Translations under genes and position numbers: made by a program | Shown here: positions 47,198 through 59,015 of the stretch, piece by piece | Position numbering within the stretch: the first letter of the stretch is position 1 | Layout of the letters: every line of letters begins with the position of its first letter | NCBI GenBank assembly: GCA_030512295.1 | Contig: JAULSR010000005.1 | Location: 2,170,001-2,234,000 of the forward strand | DNA: 64,000 nt | Direction: 5' to 3' | Source of the DNA: Bombardia bombarda | Lineage: Eukaryota; Ascomycota; Sordariomycetes; Sordariales; Lasiosphaeriaceae | The notes under the pieces: generated by a model | Databases searched by the model: none | What the model saw: only the letters and a program-made list of their open reading frames with translations | Told to the model about the DNA's origin: nothing

Positions 47198-50100
47198 AGG
47201 TAAATCGGTAATGCAATCGGCTGGCGGGGATGCATGCGGGGGGTGGGCTGACTGACATGCCGATTAGTTCATTTTCACTTTAACAGCCAAAAGATATTTT
47301 ATCGTCAAAACCTACTGAAAATGACTGCATTTAATAGTCCTGAATGAGAGCAGGAAGAAAAAGGTGCGTTGGTGGATTGACTGTGGTGTTGAGGTTGAAA
47401 ATTGGGGCTCGATTGGGCTAGTTGGCGATGAAATCTGAGCACTGTGGATAAAAGTGGGCTATCAGTCACCCTGTGTAAACACTTTTGGGTCCAACCTTCG
47501 TACATGTAGCTGTTTTTTGCGCAGCAATGCACAAAAGACAAGAGGCTGCATTCCATCGTTCCAATTGGTTTGTCCACTGAGAAGCTAACCTACCGAGTAA
47601 ACGAGTGCCGGGAGCCAGATGTTCCGCGATTCCTAATGCGATTCTTCCTTGCCTTTGACGTTTCTCCAACGCATAAGACAGCTGGCTTATTGGATGCGGG
47701 GGTACAGCTGGGCATGCACAATCTTGGCAAGCCTGATGGGAAACTTCAGGGGTTGGAAAGGGTGCGCTTATCACGGTAGCTTGGCGCAGGAGAGGTTGAT
47801 CGTCGACGTGGGAGGAGTGGCAATGCAGACAGGAAGGGCACCATGATGAGGCACGAAGACGACGAAGTTCTTGACTGTCGAGTGTTGGAGATGGTGCATG
47901 TCGGGTAGCCGGGAAGGCGGGAAAGTAAAAGGTAGGATATGAGCGCGAGGGGGCGGGACGACCTGGAAAGGCACCACACGCACGATTCGACGATTCGGCG
48001 AGAGCGCTCCGAAGGAAAGCGTAGCCCGACCCGACACCCGTTGTCACCCGTTGTGTGTTCTCGTTCCCAGCTGACCATTCGGTGCTGGCCCACTACTTTA
48101 GTATTATCCGTGCTACTTATTCTCAGTGCAGCTGTGCTACCACACGGGGTAGTGATTGTACATTAGAAGCAGTTAGTATGACTACATCGGGTTTCTAGAC
48201 GATGGAATCGAACTCCAATTGTTTGGTTTGATTTCCAGGTTAAGAAAGCCCGGCGGATAGTATCATGAGATTGAGGTGCGCCATCTCTTTGGAGTTGGCC
48301 AAAATATTTAGGTCTTGGCCTTTGGGTTATTTGAGTGGGCACCCGTTTGTCCCAATCATCAGGCCCATTGGAGGGATGACCCCTCTAAGCCTTTCCCTAC
48401 ATTCTAGTGTGGAGACCCGGTCAGACTAGTTTCTGTGCTGAGATTGGATGGAAGCAGTTCGGCACTAGAAAAGAACCTTGTAAGTCGGGCCGGTCGGCAC
48501 ATGCACTAGCCTGGAATAAGCTGTACAGTAAGGTAGGTACTTATCTCGGTGTACTGTACCCTGCCGAGCCTACGATTCTCTATCGGTGCTTATCCAAATC
48601 TGAAAAGGTGGTTCAGCCGATGTCAGATTGTTGTTTCATTGAACTCAGTTCATCTAGTCACTGCCTACTCTAATAACACAACGAGTTGGACCTCAATCCA
48701 TTTCAATTTCTGGATACCTACTCCTGGGTAGTGTCGTATCGTGGGTTCCACGTTAGGCTTGAATTATGTCATGGTATCCCGTCTCGAGCTCGTCCCCCGC
48801 ACCGTGTAACCCTGACTTGAAATGGTGGTGTTAGTGTCTACTGTCTAATACCCCATAGCCTGCCTGCCTGAAATCTCCCCGTCGTTGCTCGGACCTCAGC
48901 TTTGTGGACAAGAGGTGACAGCACGCCTCTTTCAGTAAAGTAAAGTTTCTGTTTTGTGGATAAGCCATGGTCTTGTTACCAGTATGTTTTACTACCCAGT
49001 AGGAATAGAACGTGGTCAATCACTTTTAGGTACACTAGACCTAGAAAAAATGGGCCTGGGAGGGAATTGTCCAACACCCACCCCTTCAAGGTAGATGAGT
49101 GTGTGGGACATCCACACACCACGTCACAGTACTGTGTCTCATATGCTTGGTCTCATATATGCGTGGCAAAGGCTGGGGATTGGAGTGGAAGCAATCGAGA
49201 ATTCTTTGCTTATGGTATAGAAGGGCGACTCGGAGAGGAAAAAGAGGGTGTGCAGAATCGTCTCCAAAAGAACCGCCGGTTGCTTTGATTGCGGGGGAAA
49301 AGTCGATTACAACTACCTAGCTGGGTATTTAGACTAGTTTAGTGGATGAGTAACGAGTACCTAGCTCATCTGTCGGTCCTACGGTGTTTTTGTACCAGAC
49401 GCAACTTATCTGTGGTTTTCGTCCAGCCGCTAGGTCGGTTAGTTTCTGTCAAAGCGGGTGGTCAGATTGGCAACAGGACAGGGATGGGAGGTTTAGAGAT
49501 ACATACACATAGAGCTCGATACCGAGTCATATTCTCTCACATCCGCTCGCTGTCGTTGGTCGAGATTTGCATCTCCAGCCGTGCGTGCATACCTGAGGTA
49601 GATAGATGACCCCTGTGACGGCCATAATCAGCCCAATCACACCAACAACGTCCATGCCAATAATTGAAGAGTCACAAGTATTATATAATGCATTTGTATA
49701 CCTAGGTATGTATACCTGCACTTAAAAATGTCATCTGTGGCACTAAAGCTGCCGTGCCTTAGCACACTCGGTAGCAGCCGAAGACGCCGACATCATGTAC
49801 AAAATAAGGGCTTCAATTGCCTAGGGAGCGAGTCCCCTGGAGTTGAGCTAAGGGCTTCCAGGTTGTTGATTCCAGTCGTTTCGAAGAGCAGGCCAAGGCG
49901 GGGGAGGGTCTTGTCGCCATGTGGCCGCCGTTGGAGCCGTGTGTGCAGGCACTAGGTACCTAGTCTAGTAGCAGTAGCGCGCTGTATCCACTATTCACCG
50001 ATCCAGGAATGCGGAAGCGTCGCCAGTTAGCTTTTGTTACGAATAACAGCACAACAATAGGGAGCAACCTAGGAACCTTAGTCACGGTATCCGGTTCGAA

Positions 50101-51650
50101 TACATGTTTCTACCAGCAAGCAACCTGCCGTGCCGACCTTACGAGCTTACCTACATACTTTAGCTACCATGTCTATAGTCGTGTGCAGATATATGCCTCC
50201 ACATCCCCTCTCTTCCCCAAATGCGAGCTCGGGCGACAGGGCGATAGCAACATGGGAACAAGACGAGGCGGGCGAGCGAGCGAGGGTCTGTGAACATGTT
50301 CTGTGCGACGCATGCGCAGGAAGCTAGAAAATGGGAGTGTGGAAGCCGGTCGGCTAGAAAGACAGAGTCCTCATTGAGTTCCTCTCCATTCTAATCTGCA
50401 CCTTGCGTGCGCGCGCACTATCCACCTACCTACCTATCTACCTATTGCTGGCTCTTGTTTCCATTTGACCAACACGGCCTCTTCCTGTTGTTACCATCCA
50501 TCCGTCCAAGCAAGGGATTGGATTGCCCTGATTTTGATTGATTGATTGATTGCCGTTGGCTAGCTCGGGTAGGATAGTAGAGAGCCGAAAAGTGGTCAGC
50601 TCGCACCTTCCCAAGTTTCCCCCACGACCGACCGGTGAATCTCTTTTTTCACCTCACCTCCTCACACGCCCTCACCGATTCCATCCTTCGCAAAAAAGAC
50701 GAGACAGAGGCGTCACATACGTCCCTGTCCGTCCTTGTCCGCCCTTGTCCGTCCCTGCCGGCCGCGGTCCTGCTCGCTTTACCTTTACCGTACCAACCTG
50801 ACCTGCCTACACACTACCTCTCCACCTCTGGGTCTGGTCCTTGGCCGTGAGACACCACGCGTGCACCTGGGCAACTGGACACCTGGACACCATACGCCCA
50901 TATCGCTGCTGCTGCTGGCTACCTTATCCGTATCCGCCTACCTACCTGCTGCATTCATTGCACACAGCATCCATTGCTCGCGCCTTGCCTCACTCGGAGG
51001 ATAGTGCCTGCGGCCCAGCACCGGGCACGCCAGCAGCCTACATCTATTGACCTGGAGCACTACTACTGCCCAGGCAGGCCAGCACGCCTAGGGCACCAAC
51101 AGACGATATACCCACCTACCTACCTATCTTACCTACCTCGGTGGTTCTGTCGGGTAGGCAGCCAAGGTGGTGCTTAGGTAGTGGGTGCATACACGGCATA
51201 GCGCTCCACCGTATATTACAGCACACTTGCCTACCTGTCCATAGCACCTGGCACCCAGCACCCAGCACACGACATACACATATACAGCAGCATCGCAGTG
51301 CACCACCGCCCAACAGCCGCTGGCCGGCCGGTCCCAGATCGGCGTGCTTAGCTTTTACCCTTTCTCTATCTCTCACTCTCCGTGCCTTGCTTCATTACTA
51401 TCGGTAGGTAACTAGGTATCTACTCAGTCTCCTACTTGGTTGCTGACCAGCATCGCCCTCTCTAGGTCTCGCATCCCGCGCTCTGGGTGTCGTGTGTCAC
51501 CTCGTTGCGCTTCCGCTTCTCTCTCTGTCGTGCTCTTTCTCGGGGCTGCAAACAGCGCATGAGGCCACCCCCCCGTGCAATTGGAAGCCGTCTGTTCTTT
51601 ACAGAGATTGACAACACCGGGCAAGAGCAAAAAGGAAAAGAGAAAAAAAG

Positions 51651-51730
51651 AAGCTTTTCAAAAAAGAAACTTTTCAAAAAAGAAGCTTTTCAAAAAAGAA
51701 ACTTTTCAAAAAAGAAGCTTTTCAAAAAAG
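51651..51730 (+). repeat. Five-copy 16-bp tandem repeat with alternating base
   Basis: Five head-to-tail 16-bp units, AAGCTTTTCAAAAAAG at odd positions and AAACTTTTCAAAAAAG at even positions. The third base alternates G/A, so the true period is 32 bp. It lies in the pyrimidine-rich region upstream of the regulator gene. Confidence 0.92.
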
Positions 51731-52271
51731 AAAAAGCCTGGTGTGGTGGTGGTAACCGAGCAATAATCTCTGTGCTACTCGCCAGCTGCCAGTTCGCTCG
51801 TCTTGTCTTTGCCCCTCACCCCCCCTTCTCTTCTCCTCGTCCTCCTCATCGCTTACCCTACTCGCCGCATTCACCCTCTCTCTGGTCGCCGTTCCCTCAC
51901 CCCTCCTCGCCCCTTGCCCACCGGTTGCTTCACCCGCAGCTGCATTGGATGCTCCTTTCAGTCACTTGTACCCCAGCACTCCACCTCGTTGTACAGACGG
52001 TTGTTGTCCTGGCGATGGCGTTCCTGTAAGACGCCCTCGTCTCCGCACACCCTCCACTCCTATCCCGAGGCGCACCTTGGCTCTGGTGCGGCTCGCCCTT
52101 TACCTGCTTTTTGTGTTGCGCTGCCGGGCGTGATCCGCTCGCTTCCCCCTGTACCTACCTGCTTACTCCATCCTGTTGTATGTTGTATACCAGGTACCTG
52201 TCGACAAAGTACACTTTCCGTCTTCTCATATTTCGGCCTTGTCTAACATACCTGTTGGCATTCTTTTCATC

Positions 52272-55200
52272 ATGGTAAGAAAAACCCGTGTCCGCTCCGC
52301 TCCCGGGTCTGCGGCAGGCTGCATCGTCAGGAAATCCCATCCCTTATTTTCAATCTTCCACTCCCATCGTGCCTGCCCCTGCACCCCTCCCCCCTTTCCC
52401 CGTCCCTTGCCTATTCTATACTCTTATTCCTACATCAGCCTCCTCCGATCCCCACGCTTGTCATGGCCTGCCTCACCGGTCCTGATGCACCTCTTGGCCT
52501 ACGCCCAGTTTTCTCAGCTGCCCCTAACCTTTGCAAATGTGCGGTGACTGACCACACTTGTCTAGAATAATAATATCAGGAAACGCCGGGCTTACAGCGA
52601 TGACGACTCCCCTGCAGAGCCAGTGCTCCAGGGCTTGTCTCATTTCTCACCATATAGTCCCGACGCCCTATCCCCATCCGCTGACCATCGATATATACTG
52701 AGGCAGGCCCCCCAAACCTATGTGAGGATGGATGTGCCTCTCTCTATGATTCTCGAACTCAACCATCAAGACAGCCAGTACTACATCTTGGAGCAAACCG
52801 CCGCTGCCCTCAACATACCCTTACCCACTCTCTTAAATCTCAGCAATCAGCAACATCAATCTCACAAGAGACCTCGCCTAACCCCAAGCATCCCCATGCC
52901 GACCCCTTACATAGACGACCCCAATGCCCATGATGGCCAAGAGAAGCCCTCACTCACTAGTCAGCCAAATAATGGCGGCGATACCGGCAATACCGGTCGC
53001 AAACCCTTCGCTGTCTTCTCCGAGGGTGGCTTCCCATCTGGATGGACTGGCTCGCGCATAGCAGGATGTCTGGCAAACTTCACCATGTGTCCGCCATGTT
53101 CCAGTTACGATGCCCAACCCGGTATGTCAGGCACGTCCCAAGTACTGCAGATAGAGAAACTAATCAAGCCCTCCAGCATACCAGCCAATTCCATCAACCG
53201 TGTCCTACGACTACGGTAGTGCTGGCATGGTGGTTGATGAAAACATGGGTGTGCCCTTTCCGACCCAAGCTCAAGCATCGTGGGGTCTTACGCCCATGAC
53301 TTCTGCACCTATGAGCTCGGCCCAGCCAGCCTTATTTCCCTGTGATGATCCCACAGTGGTCGCGCAATACCTATCCAACTATCCGCCTTTGCAGCCCAGC
53401 CCGGTCATGTGTGTCCAGCCTGCTACAAGCAGGGAAGTCATGGTCTATCCAGACACTTCAATCACCAACAAATATGATAATGATGCGGACAATGCTCATG
53501 ACGATTCTGTTCATGCAATCCAGGGCCAACCCCAACTCATGACCTCCCCTGTTGGGCCTAGTCCTATGCCGGTCACGTACACTGCTGAGCTGGAAACCCT
53601 GTCTTTCAACCCAAGTGTTGACTTCCCAGGACAACCTCAGCACTACGGCCATCATCAAGGCTTCGAAGTTGAAGGTGATCCAGACCCGCGTTACAGCCAA
53701 CAAGTTCAAACCTTTGAGGTCAAAGGTGAGCCAGATATGCAGGGACGCGCGGTCGTTCTCGATCTATTTCCCCATCAAAGAACAATGCCTGCCAGACGAG
53801 GGCCGTTCAAAGATAACAGCCAAAGGGAAAGGACGGCTCAGACCAGAAAGATCGGGAGCTGTATCCGATGCCGTATGCAGCGGGTTCGTGTGAGTGACCT
53901 GCCGCTTCGGACCACACAGTTACAAGGTGGATAACACGAAAATGGCCCTGTGCTTACTTTTCTCGCAGTGCAATCTCGACCCACAGGACGAAAAAGGGCC
54001 ATGTGTGTCGTGCAAAAAGATGGCGGCCAATACCAGAGTGTATCGTATCAACTGCCTGCGTTGGAAGATCACCGATGTGAAACTCTTCAAGCCTGGCCAA
54101 GTCAAGGGGTACGAATGGACAACTCGGTGGAGAGACAGTGTGGATGACGAAATCAAGAAGTGGGCATCGGACGATTCCAAAGTCATCTTTGTAACAGAGG
54201 GCTACACGGGCCGAACAGTCACACTCCGCGTGCGACAGTTCCTGCCCCAGGATGGTGACAAGCTGGATAGGTCCTGGGTCTCTGACGGGGTTAAGAAATC
54301 TGTTACGATACCGCCTTTTGCCATCGATGATTTGGAAGCAGCCAAGAGCGAGTTTGACAGATACATCAGGGACCCGGCCAGCAAGATCGAATGCTGTAGA
54401 AAGCTGTTGGGCCCACCGGAGAAACTTCTCTGGCGAACATATTGCGCTGCTATGAATGCTGCCGCAAATAGTTCAATCAGTAACAAGGAACGCAAGCTAC
54501 TCATCGGCACGCTCGATCTATGGATGTCGGTGAGGCTGACGACCAAGTCATTTGAGATAATTGGCGATGAAGCATTGGGCATGCCGCGGAACCTGATCGA
54601 TGATCACAATAATCCTCTTCATGGCAAGGTGCCGCTTCCTCCGGTGATGGGAGCACAAATCGATTCGATTCTGATCCACCAGCTTCAGCCGCATCTTCGT
54701 CGAATAACGCTTGAAGAACTCCAAAGGTTGACACAGGACAAGAGGCAGAAGAACTGGTTTGTTACGTACTTGGTGACTTTTATCCTCTTACACAACATTG
54801 CTCTCATCACAAGACATGATGCAGATTATGCTAGGAAACACGGGATGAAGGTAAGCGGTTCTATGACCTGGCGCGAAGGAGACAGAATGCTGTCTCTTGC
54901 CGCAGACATCAAACTGGTTGCTGACAAGTGGCTGCTGTAGAGACGGTTTGCGAGGGAAGAGAATGTGAAGGAGTACAATTTGGGTAAGAAAACATGACAT
55001 AGCAGCCTCCGCTAGCCACCTGAGTTCTCGTAACTGACGAGTAAATAGGAGCGAACACACTTTTAGCTTACTTCCACTACTGCAACAAAGGTATCTATCC
55101 ATTTTCTGCCGAGTGTAGGGACCAGGATCTCCAGAGCCTAGCAGAACTCGATCCAGAAGCGATCGCATTTGTACAATACACCAGGAAATTTGCTGCGGAA

Positions 55201-55374
55201 CATAGTAAGCATACCTACTTGCCCCCAGACGTCGAGATGCAGCGCTAATGTATGTGCCACCTACGTCCAGAAGGGCAATGGGAGGAGATGTGGGATGGGG
55301 AAGACTATGAGAACGAGTACTATTACTTGAGCCAGCTCTTTGAGCCCAACTGGCAACCTCGAACCATGGCCTAG
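52272..55374 (+). CDS. Zn2Cys6-like fungal regulator with internal zinc cluster
   Basis: Model of seven coding exons: 52272-52274 (ATG only), 52566-53121, 53177-53889, 53969-54850, 54941-54983, 55049-55204, 55271-55374; about 818 residues. Frame is restored at every join. After MNNNIRKRRAYSDDDSPAEP come about 400 Gln/Pro/Ser-rich residues. The cysteine cluster is C415, C418, C425, C436, C439 and C453 (GSCIRCRMQRVRCNLDPQDE, CVSC, then C453). It continues RWKITDVKLFKPGQVKGYEW, LRVRQFLPQDGDKLDRSW, HGKVPLPPVMGAQIDSIL and LLAYFHYCNKGIYPFSAE. This layout, with zinc cluster in the middle followed by a conserved ~350-residue domain, is that of a large fungal C6-finger family with few characterised members. 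DNA binding in the nucleus is expected; targets are unknown. The 5' exon is the weakest part: an upstream non-coding exon with a 291-nt intron beginning right after ATG is inferred. Confidence 0.75.
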
Positions 55375-58300
55375 TTGGCCTACGTTGTGTTATTTTGTCT
55401 TTACGGTGGGTGGGGAATATGGTCATTGGCGGAGTTGTTTCTTGCTTGACTTACTTCATTTCACACCATGGACCAGGCAGCTTGTCTTGATCCAGGCGCA
55501 TCAGTCAAAGGAGAGATGAGAATTGAAACAAGATTCCCCCACCCCCTTTCGAATCTCTTTGAATGGACCATCCGCCACAAGTGGATGTTGGATCGGCGAG
55601 CTTGCAACTTAGACAGGTCGCTGAACAAGGCGATGTCCAACTGCTTGCCGCGGTTGTCAGTCCCTATACAGTACAGACACCTTGGTAAGCCGGCATAGTA
55701 TGTACCTAGGTAGCTAGGTTCATACCTCACATACTTGGTAACCTGTCGCCTATCTAGCCCTTCAGGTACAGTACTTATCAGTCTTACCTACCTGGGTAGA
55801 CTATTCGTGCTCTTTCCGACCATTGACAGTGTACGTATCCAGGTAGAAGCGGTGGCATTGCCGGGCTAGTTTTTACGTCCAAGAAGGTTACCCATACCGT
55901 TTAAATGTTACGGCGATCTGGCGGGTTACCCAGATGGGCCCAATCAAGTAAAGACTTGGGTGATTTAAGTCTTGAAATTATGCAAAGTCGGATAAGAGTC
56001 GAATGGTGGTGACCTGATGGAGTCTGATGTGGTCTCCGAGTCTCGGTCTGCAGCGGTTGCTCATTCTCGACATCCGTCCTTCATCGATGTATGATTTAGT
56101 CGAAGCTGATTAGCGAGAACGGTTGTGTGCCACGGCTGACACGCTTCTGGTCAACAATTACACGCGGGCATGGCAAACGCTACGCTGGCTGCGCTCAAGC
56201 CACGATCCAGGGAATTGATCGGTGATGTCCAGGAGGCGAGTGCAGGCACGCAGTATAAGGCGGCTATGGGGTGTGCAACACGATCGGATTTATGGAACTC
56301 ATACCGTAAAAGCTGTCCTTGTGGCCACGTCTTGTCCGACCTGGAATGCGGCTCCTCCCTCGACCACCGTCAGTGCTGCACTGCTGCAACGTCCACCCAT
56401 TGGATCCCCTTGATGGTTTGACGGGTGTCTACATGGCTATATGCTAAGTGTGAGGAACAAAGCAATATAATGTCGAGCTGTCTCGCCGCGTTCCCCGGCC
56501 AATCTGTGGAACAGATCTCTCCTTCGGAAGCGGGCAAAGCACTGCCGGCAGCGAGTAGGAAGAGGAGAAAGGGGGGCCAAGGGCACCTTACCATTCTAGG
56601 TGTGTGGATCTCGTCTTTTTAAAGTTTAAACGACCATCCGTTGCACTTGCGTACGGTATGGACGCGTGTGTGTCCAGACAGAACTCAAACTCTCAACAAC
56701 CAGTCTCTAATTAATCAGAATGCATTGTAGGTAGTACGTCATTCGCGTTGGGCATGGAATGAGAAGCATGGCGATGGTGAGACGAGTCCAATTGGGCATC
56801 TTTCTGGGCTTTGCTAGGAACGAACGAAACGACATTATTGATCGAACCTTCCTCCTTCTCTCTCTCTAACTCCTACCTTACGTTCCTACCTACCTGACTC
56901 CCAACTCCCGACGACTCCTACACCGGTCATCCATCGTCCGATTGACCTACTCTCGCGGGCACATCCGGCATCGTTCCATTCAAGTCGGTCCCCGCCAGTC
57001 GCCAAAGTCAAACCACGAAAGGCGGGGAAGGAGCTAAGGAAGCTGCTAGTCTAAGGAACATGATCTGATAAGCTGGCAAGCTGGGTTTCGATAAGCCACT
57101 CAGGCAAGCTCTGATAAAGAATCAGAAAGGCAAGTGCGCCTTCCATTTTTACCTTTCCCCTTGCCGGCTCAGCTATGTATATCGTCCTGGGCAGCGCCTA
57201 CCTCGGACACAATGCGGCTTTGTATGTCGTGTGCGCCGACCGGTCGCTTATCCAGAGAAAAAGTCCCTCCAGCCCATCAAAGATGGGTGGCGCACGCATA
57301 CCCAAGGCACCTTATTGCATGCATGGAAATCCCATGTCTAGACTGCTATCTCCCGTCTCCCGTTCCATTTTACTCTCTTCTCCTTCTCCCCCCAGGTATC
57401 TCTCCGGTCTCCGCACTTTCCATCACGTCCCCTTGACCGGCCTAGAGGTAAGTTCGTTCCTTCTGGCTGCCTTTTATTCCCCTGGCTGCCTCGAGGTCTT
57501 GTCTCTTCTGTCTGCGCCTTCCCCCTCCAAGGATATCTCGAATCTGTCTCGCAAACCTACGCCTGCTCAGGGTCCTAGGTGGTCCCTTCCTACATACCTA
57601 GCTAGGTACCTAGGCGGGTAGGTGTTGTTGTCCACTGCCCACCTTGCCTGCCACTGCTGTGTTGCGCGCGCGCTTCACACCATCTACTTTCCGCGCCTGC
57701 ATCTGCCGTGTATCTCCAGGAAGTGCCCTTTCCTGATTCAAAGCATCACAACCCTCTCCTCTGACACTCAGCCAGCCATGGTCAACGTCAATTTAATCAA
57801 TTTCTACCTGTCTGCTTGCCTTGGGCAAATCCTCCTGTCAACCGAACGCCACTCATGTCTCGTCAAAGGTTGCTCCTGCCATGGCTTGCTGTTCCGAGAA
57901 TTTGCCAGTGTGGATGGGTCCCAGTCCTCTTGCCGTCATCGTCATTGTCGGCCCATCTCCCTGCCGCTCGCCGTTCGTTGCTCGCCGCAGAGACGGGACG
58001 CTCCTTCCTTCTCTTGCCCGGCATCAGTAAAATGGATTCCACATGGACAGGCAGTCACAGCTTGCGCATGGAATCTCATGGAGCGTTTGTGCTCCAGACT
58101 CGCTCTTTCCCGAACCTAGCCAAGTCGACAAGTCAACGCTGCCTCTCAACGGAAGCTCCCACCCATCAATCTCCGGTCTCCGGCTTGATGCCCCTTCCAA
58201 GTTGGATTGTATATGTTTGTACACAGGGGCCCAACGAGCCCGCTTTCGTTCCTGCCTTCTGCCAGGCTGGATGTAGTTTCCAATCCGCTCGCCTTATACA

Positions 58301-59015
58301 GCACGGTAGAGTCATATACTCGGGACTTACTGCAGCCGGCCAACGCAGGCACCATAGTGTCGGGTAGGTACTACCGCCTGTTTGGATGCCCGCTGCCGGC
58401 GCGCTTGCCGTTGCTTCTGCTGTGAGCCGGAGAGTCAACTGCGAGCCGTCGTGCGCGCGTTTGCTCCTTCCTGCGTTGTTGCAGAAACATCATATCCACG
58501 CTCACTGCCGGTAGGTTTGCTTGCTCTCTCGTTCCTGCCAGCAATGCAAGCTGCACTTTCCCACGGACGAACACGAGGAGATCCAGAAAGGCTCCCGCAA
58601 TCACCACTGGGCAGCTTCTCCTGCCTCACTCCTTACCTAAGGAAGGTGCTTTGAACTCTGCTTTCCCTCCTCCGTACTGCTTGTCCCGTCAAGAAAAAAA
58701 TATATATATTGAGCTCTCTGGCCCCACTTTCGACTTTCGTTTTCTTCCATCATCTCTGTACATTTCCACTTCTTCACTCAGTTCTTCCACTCAATACCAA
58801 CACACACATCAACTCGGTACCATCTCATCTTCCTGGTCGTCCTCGCAGGTCTCCGCAACTGGATCCTCCGAGTTCCTGCATCCTCAACAGACCAACAGAC
58901 ACGTGCTTCTTGCCCTGGTAAGTGACACAATCTGGAGTGTTGATGCATGGTAAGCTTCCTCGATGCCTATGATGTGACTCTGACGTGGGTTGCAGCACCA
59001 GCATCCACCGTCCCC
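55375..59015. other. 3.6-kb intergenic region, no supported gene
   Basis: Begins AT-rich with TACCTAGGTA-type words (55690-55780), then becomes pyrimidine-rich from about 56850 onward. Several frames of 90-180 codons (57134-58440) overlap each other in different frames and have leader-like Ser/Pro/Cys/Leu composition. It probably contains the promoter and leader of the dioxygenase gene. Confidence 0.5.

Larger units (their letters stand above)
42852..52271. other. 9.4-kb gene-poor region
   Basis: No confident gene on either strand. It is interspersed with ACCT/AGGT tetranucleotide runs (47172-47197, 50430-50450, 51110-51137), an ATTG run near 50535-50552, and a 16-bp alternating repeat at 51651-51730. 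From about 50600 to 52270 it becomes strongly pyrimidine-rich and probably contains the promoter and leader of the regulator at 52272. A short minus-strand frame at 46841-47047 is discussed in the findings. Confidence 0.5.

Noticed and set aside
48195..48235. GTTCGATTCC-like B box on the minus strand
   Set aside because: The flanking bases do not form a T-arm or acceptor stem, so no tRNA gene can be drawn.
57622..58367. Two overlapping plus-strand frames (165 and 183 codons) upstream of the dioxygenase
   Set aside because: Pyrimidine-rich leader DNA gives Ser/Pro/Leu/Cys-rich translations in several frames; no protein signature.
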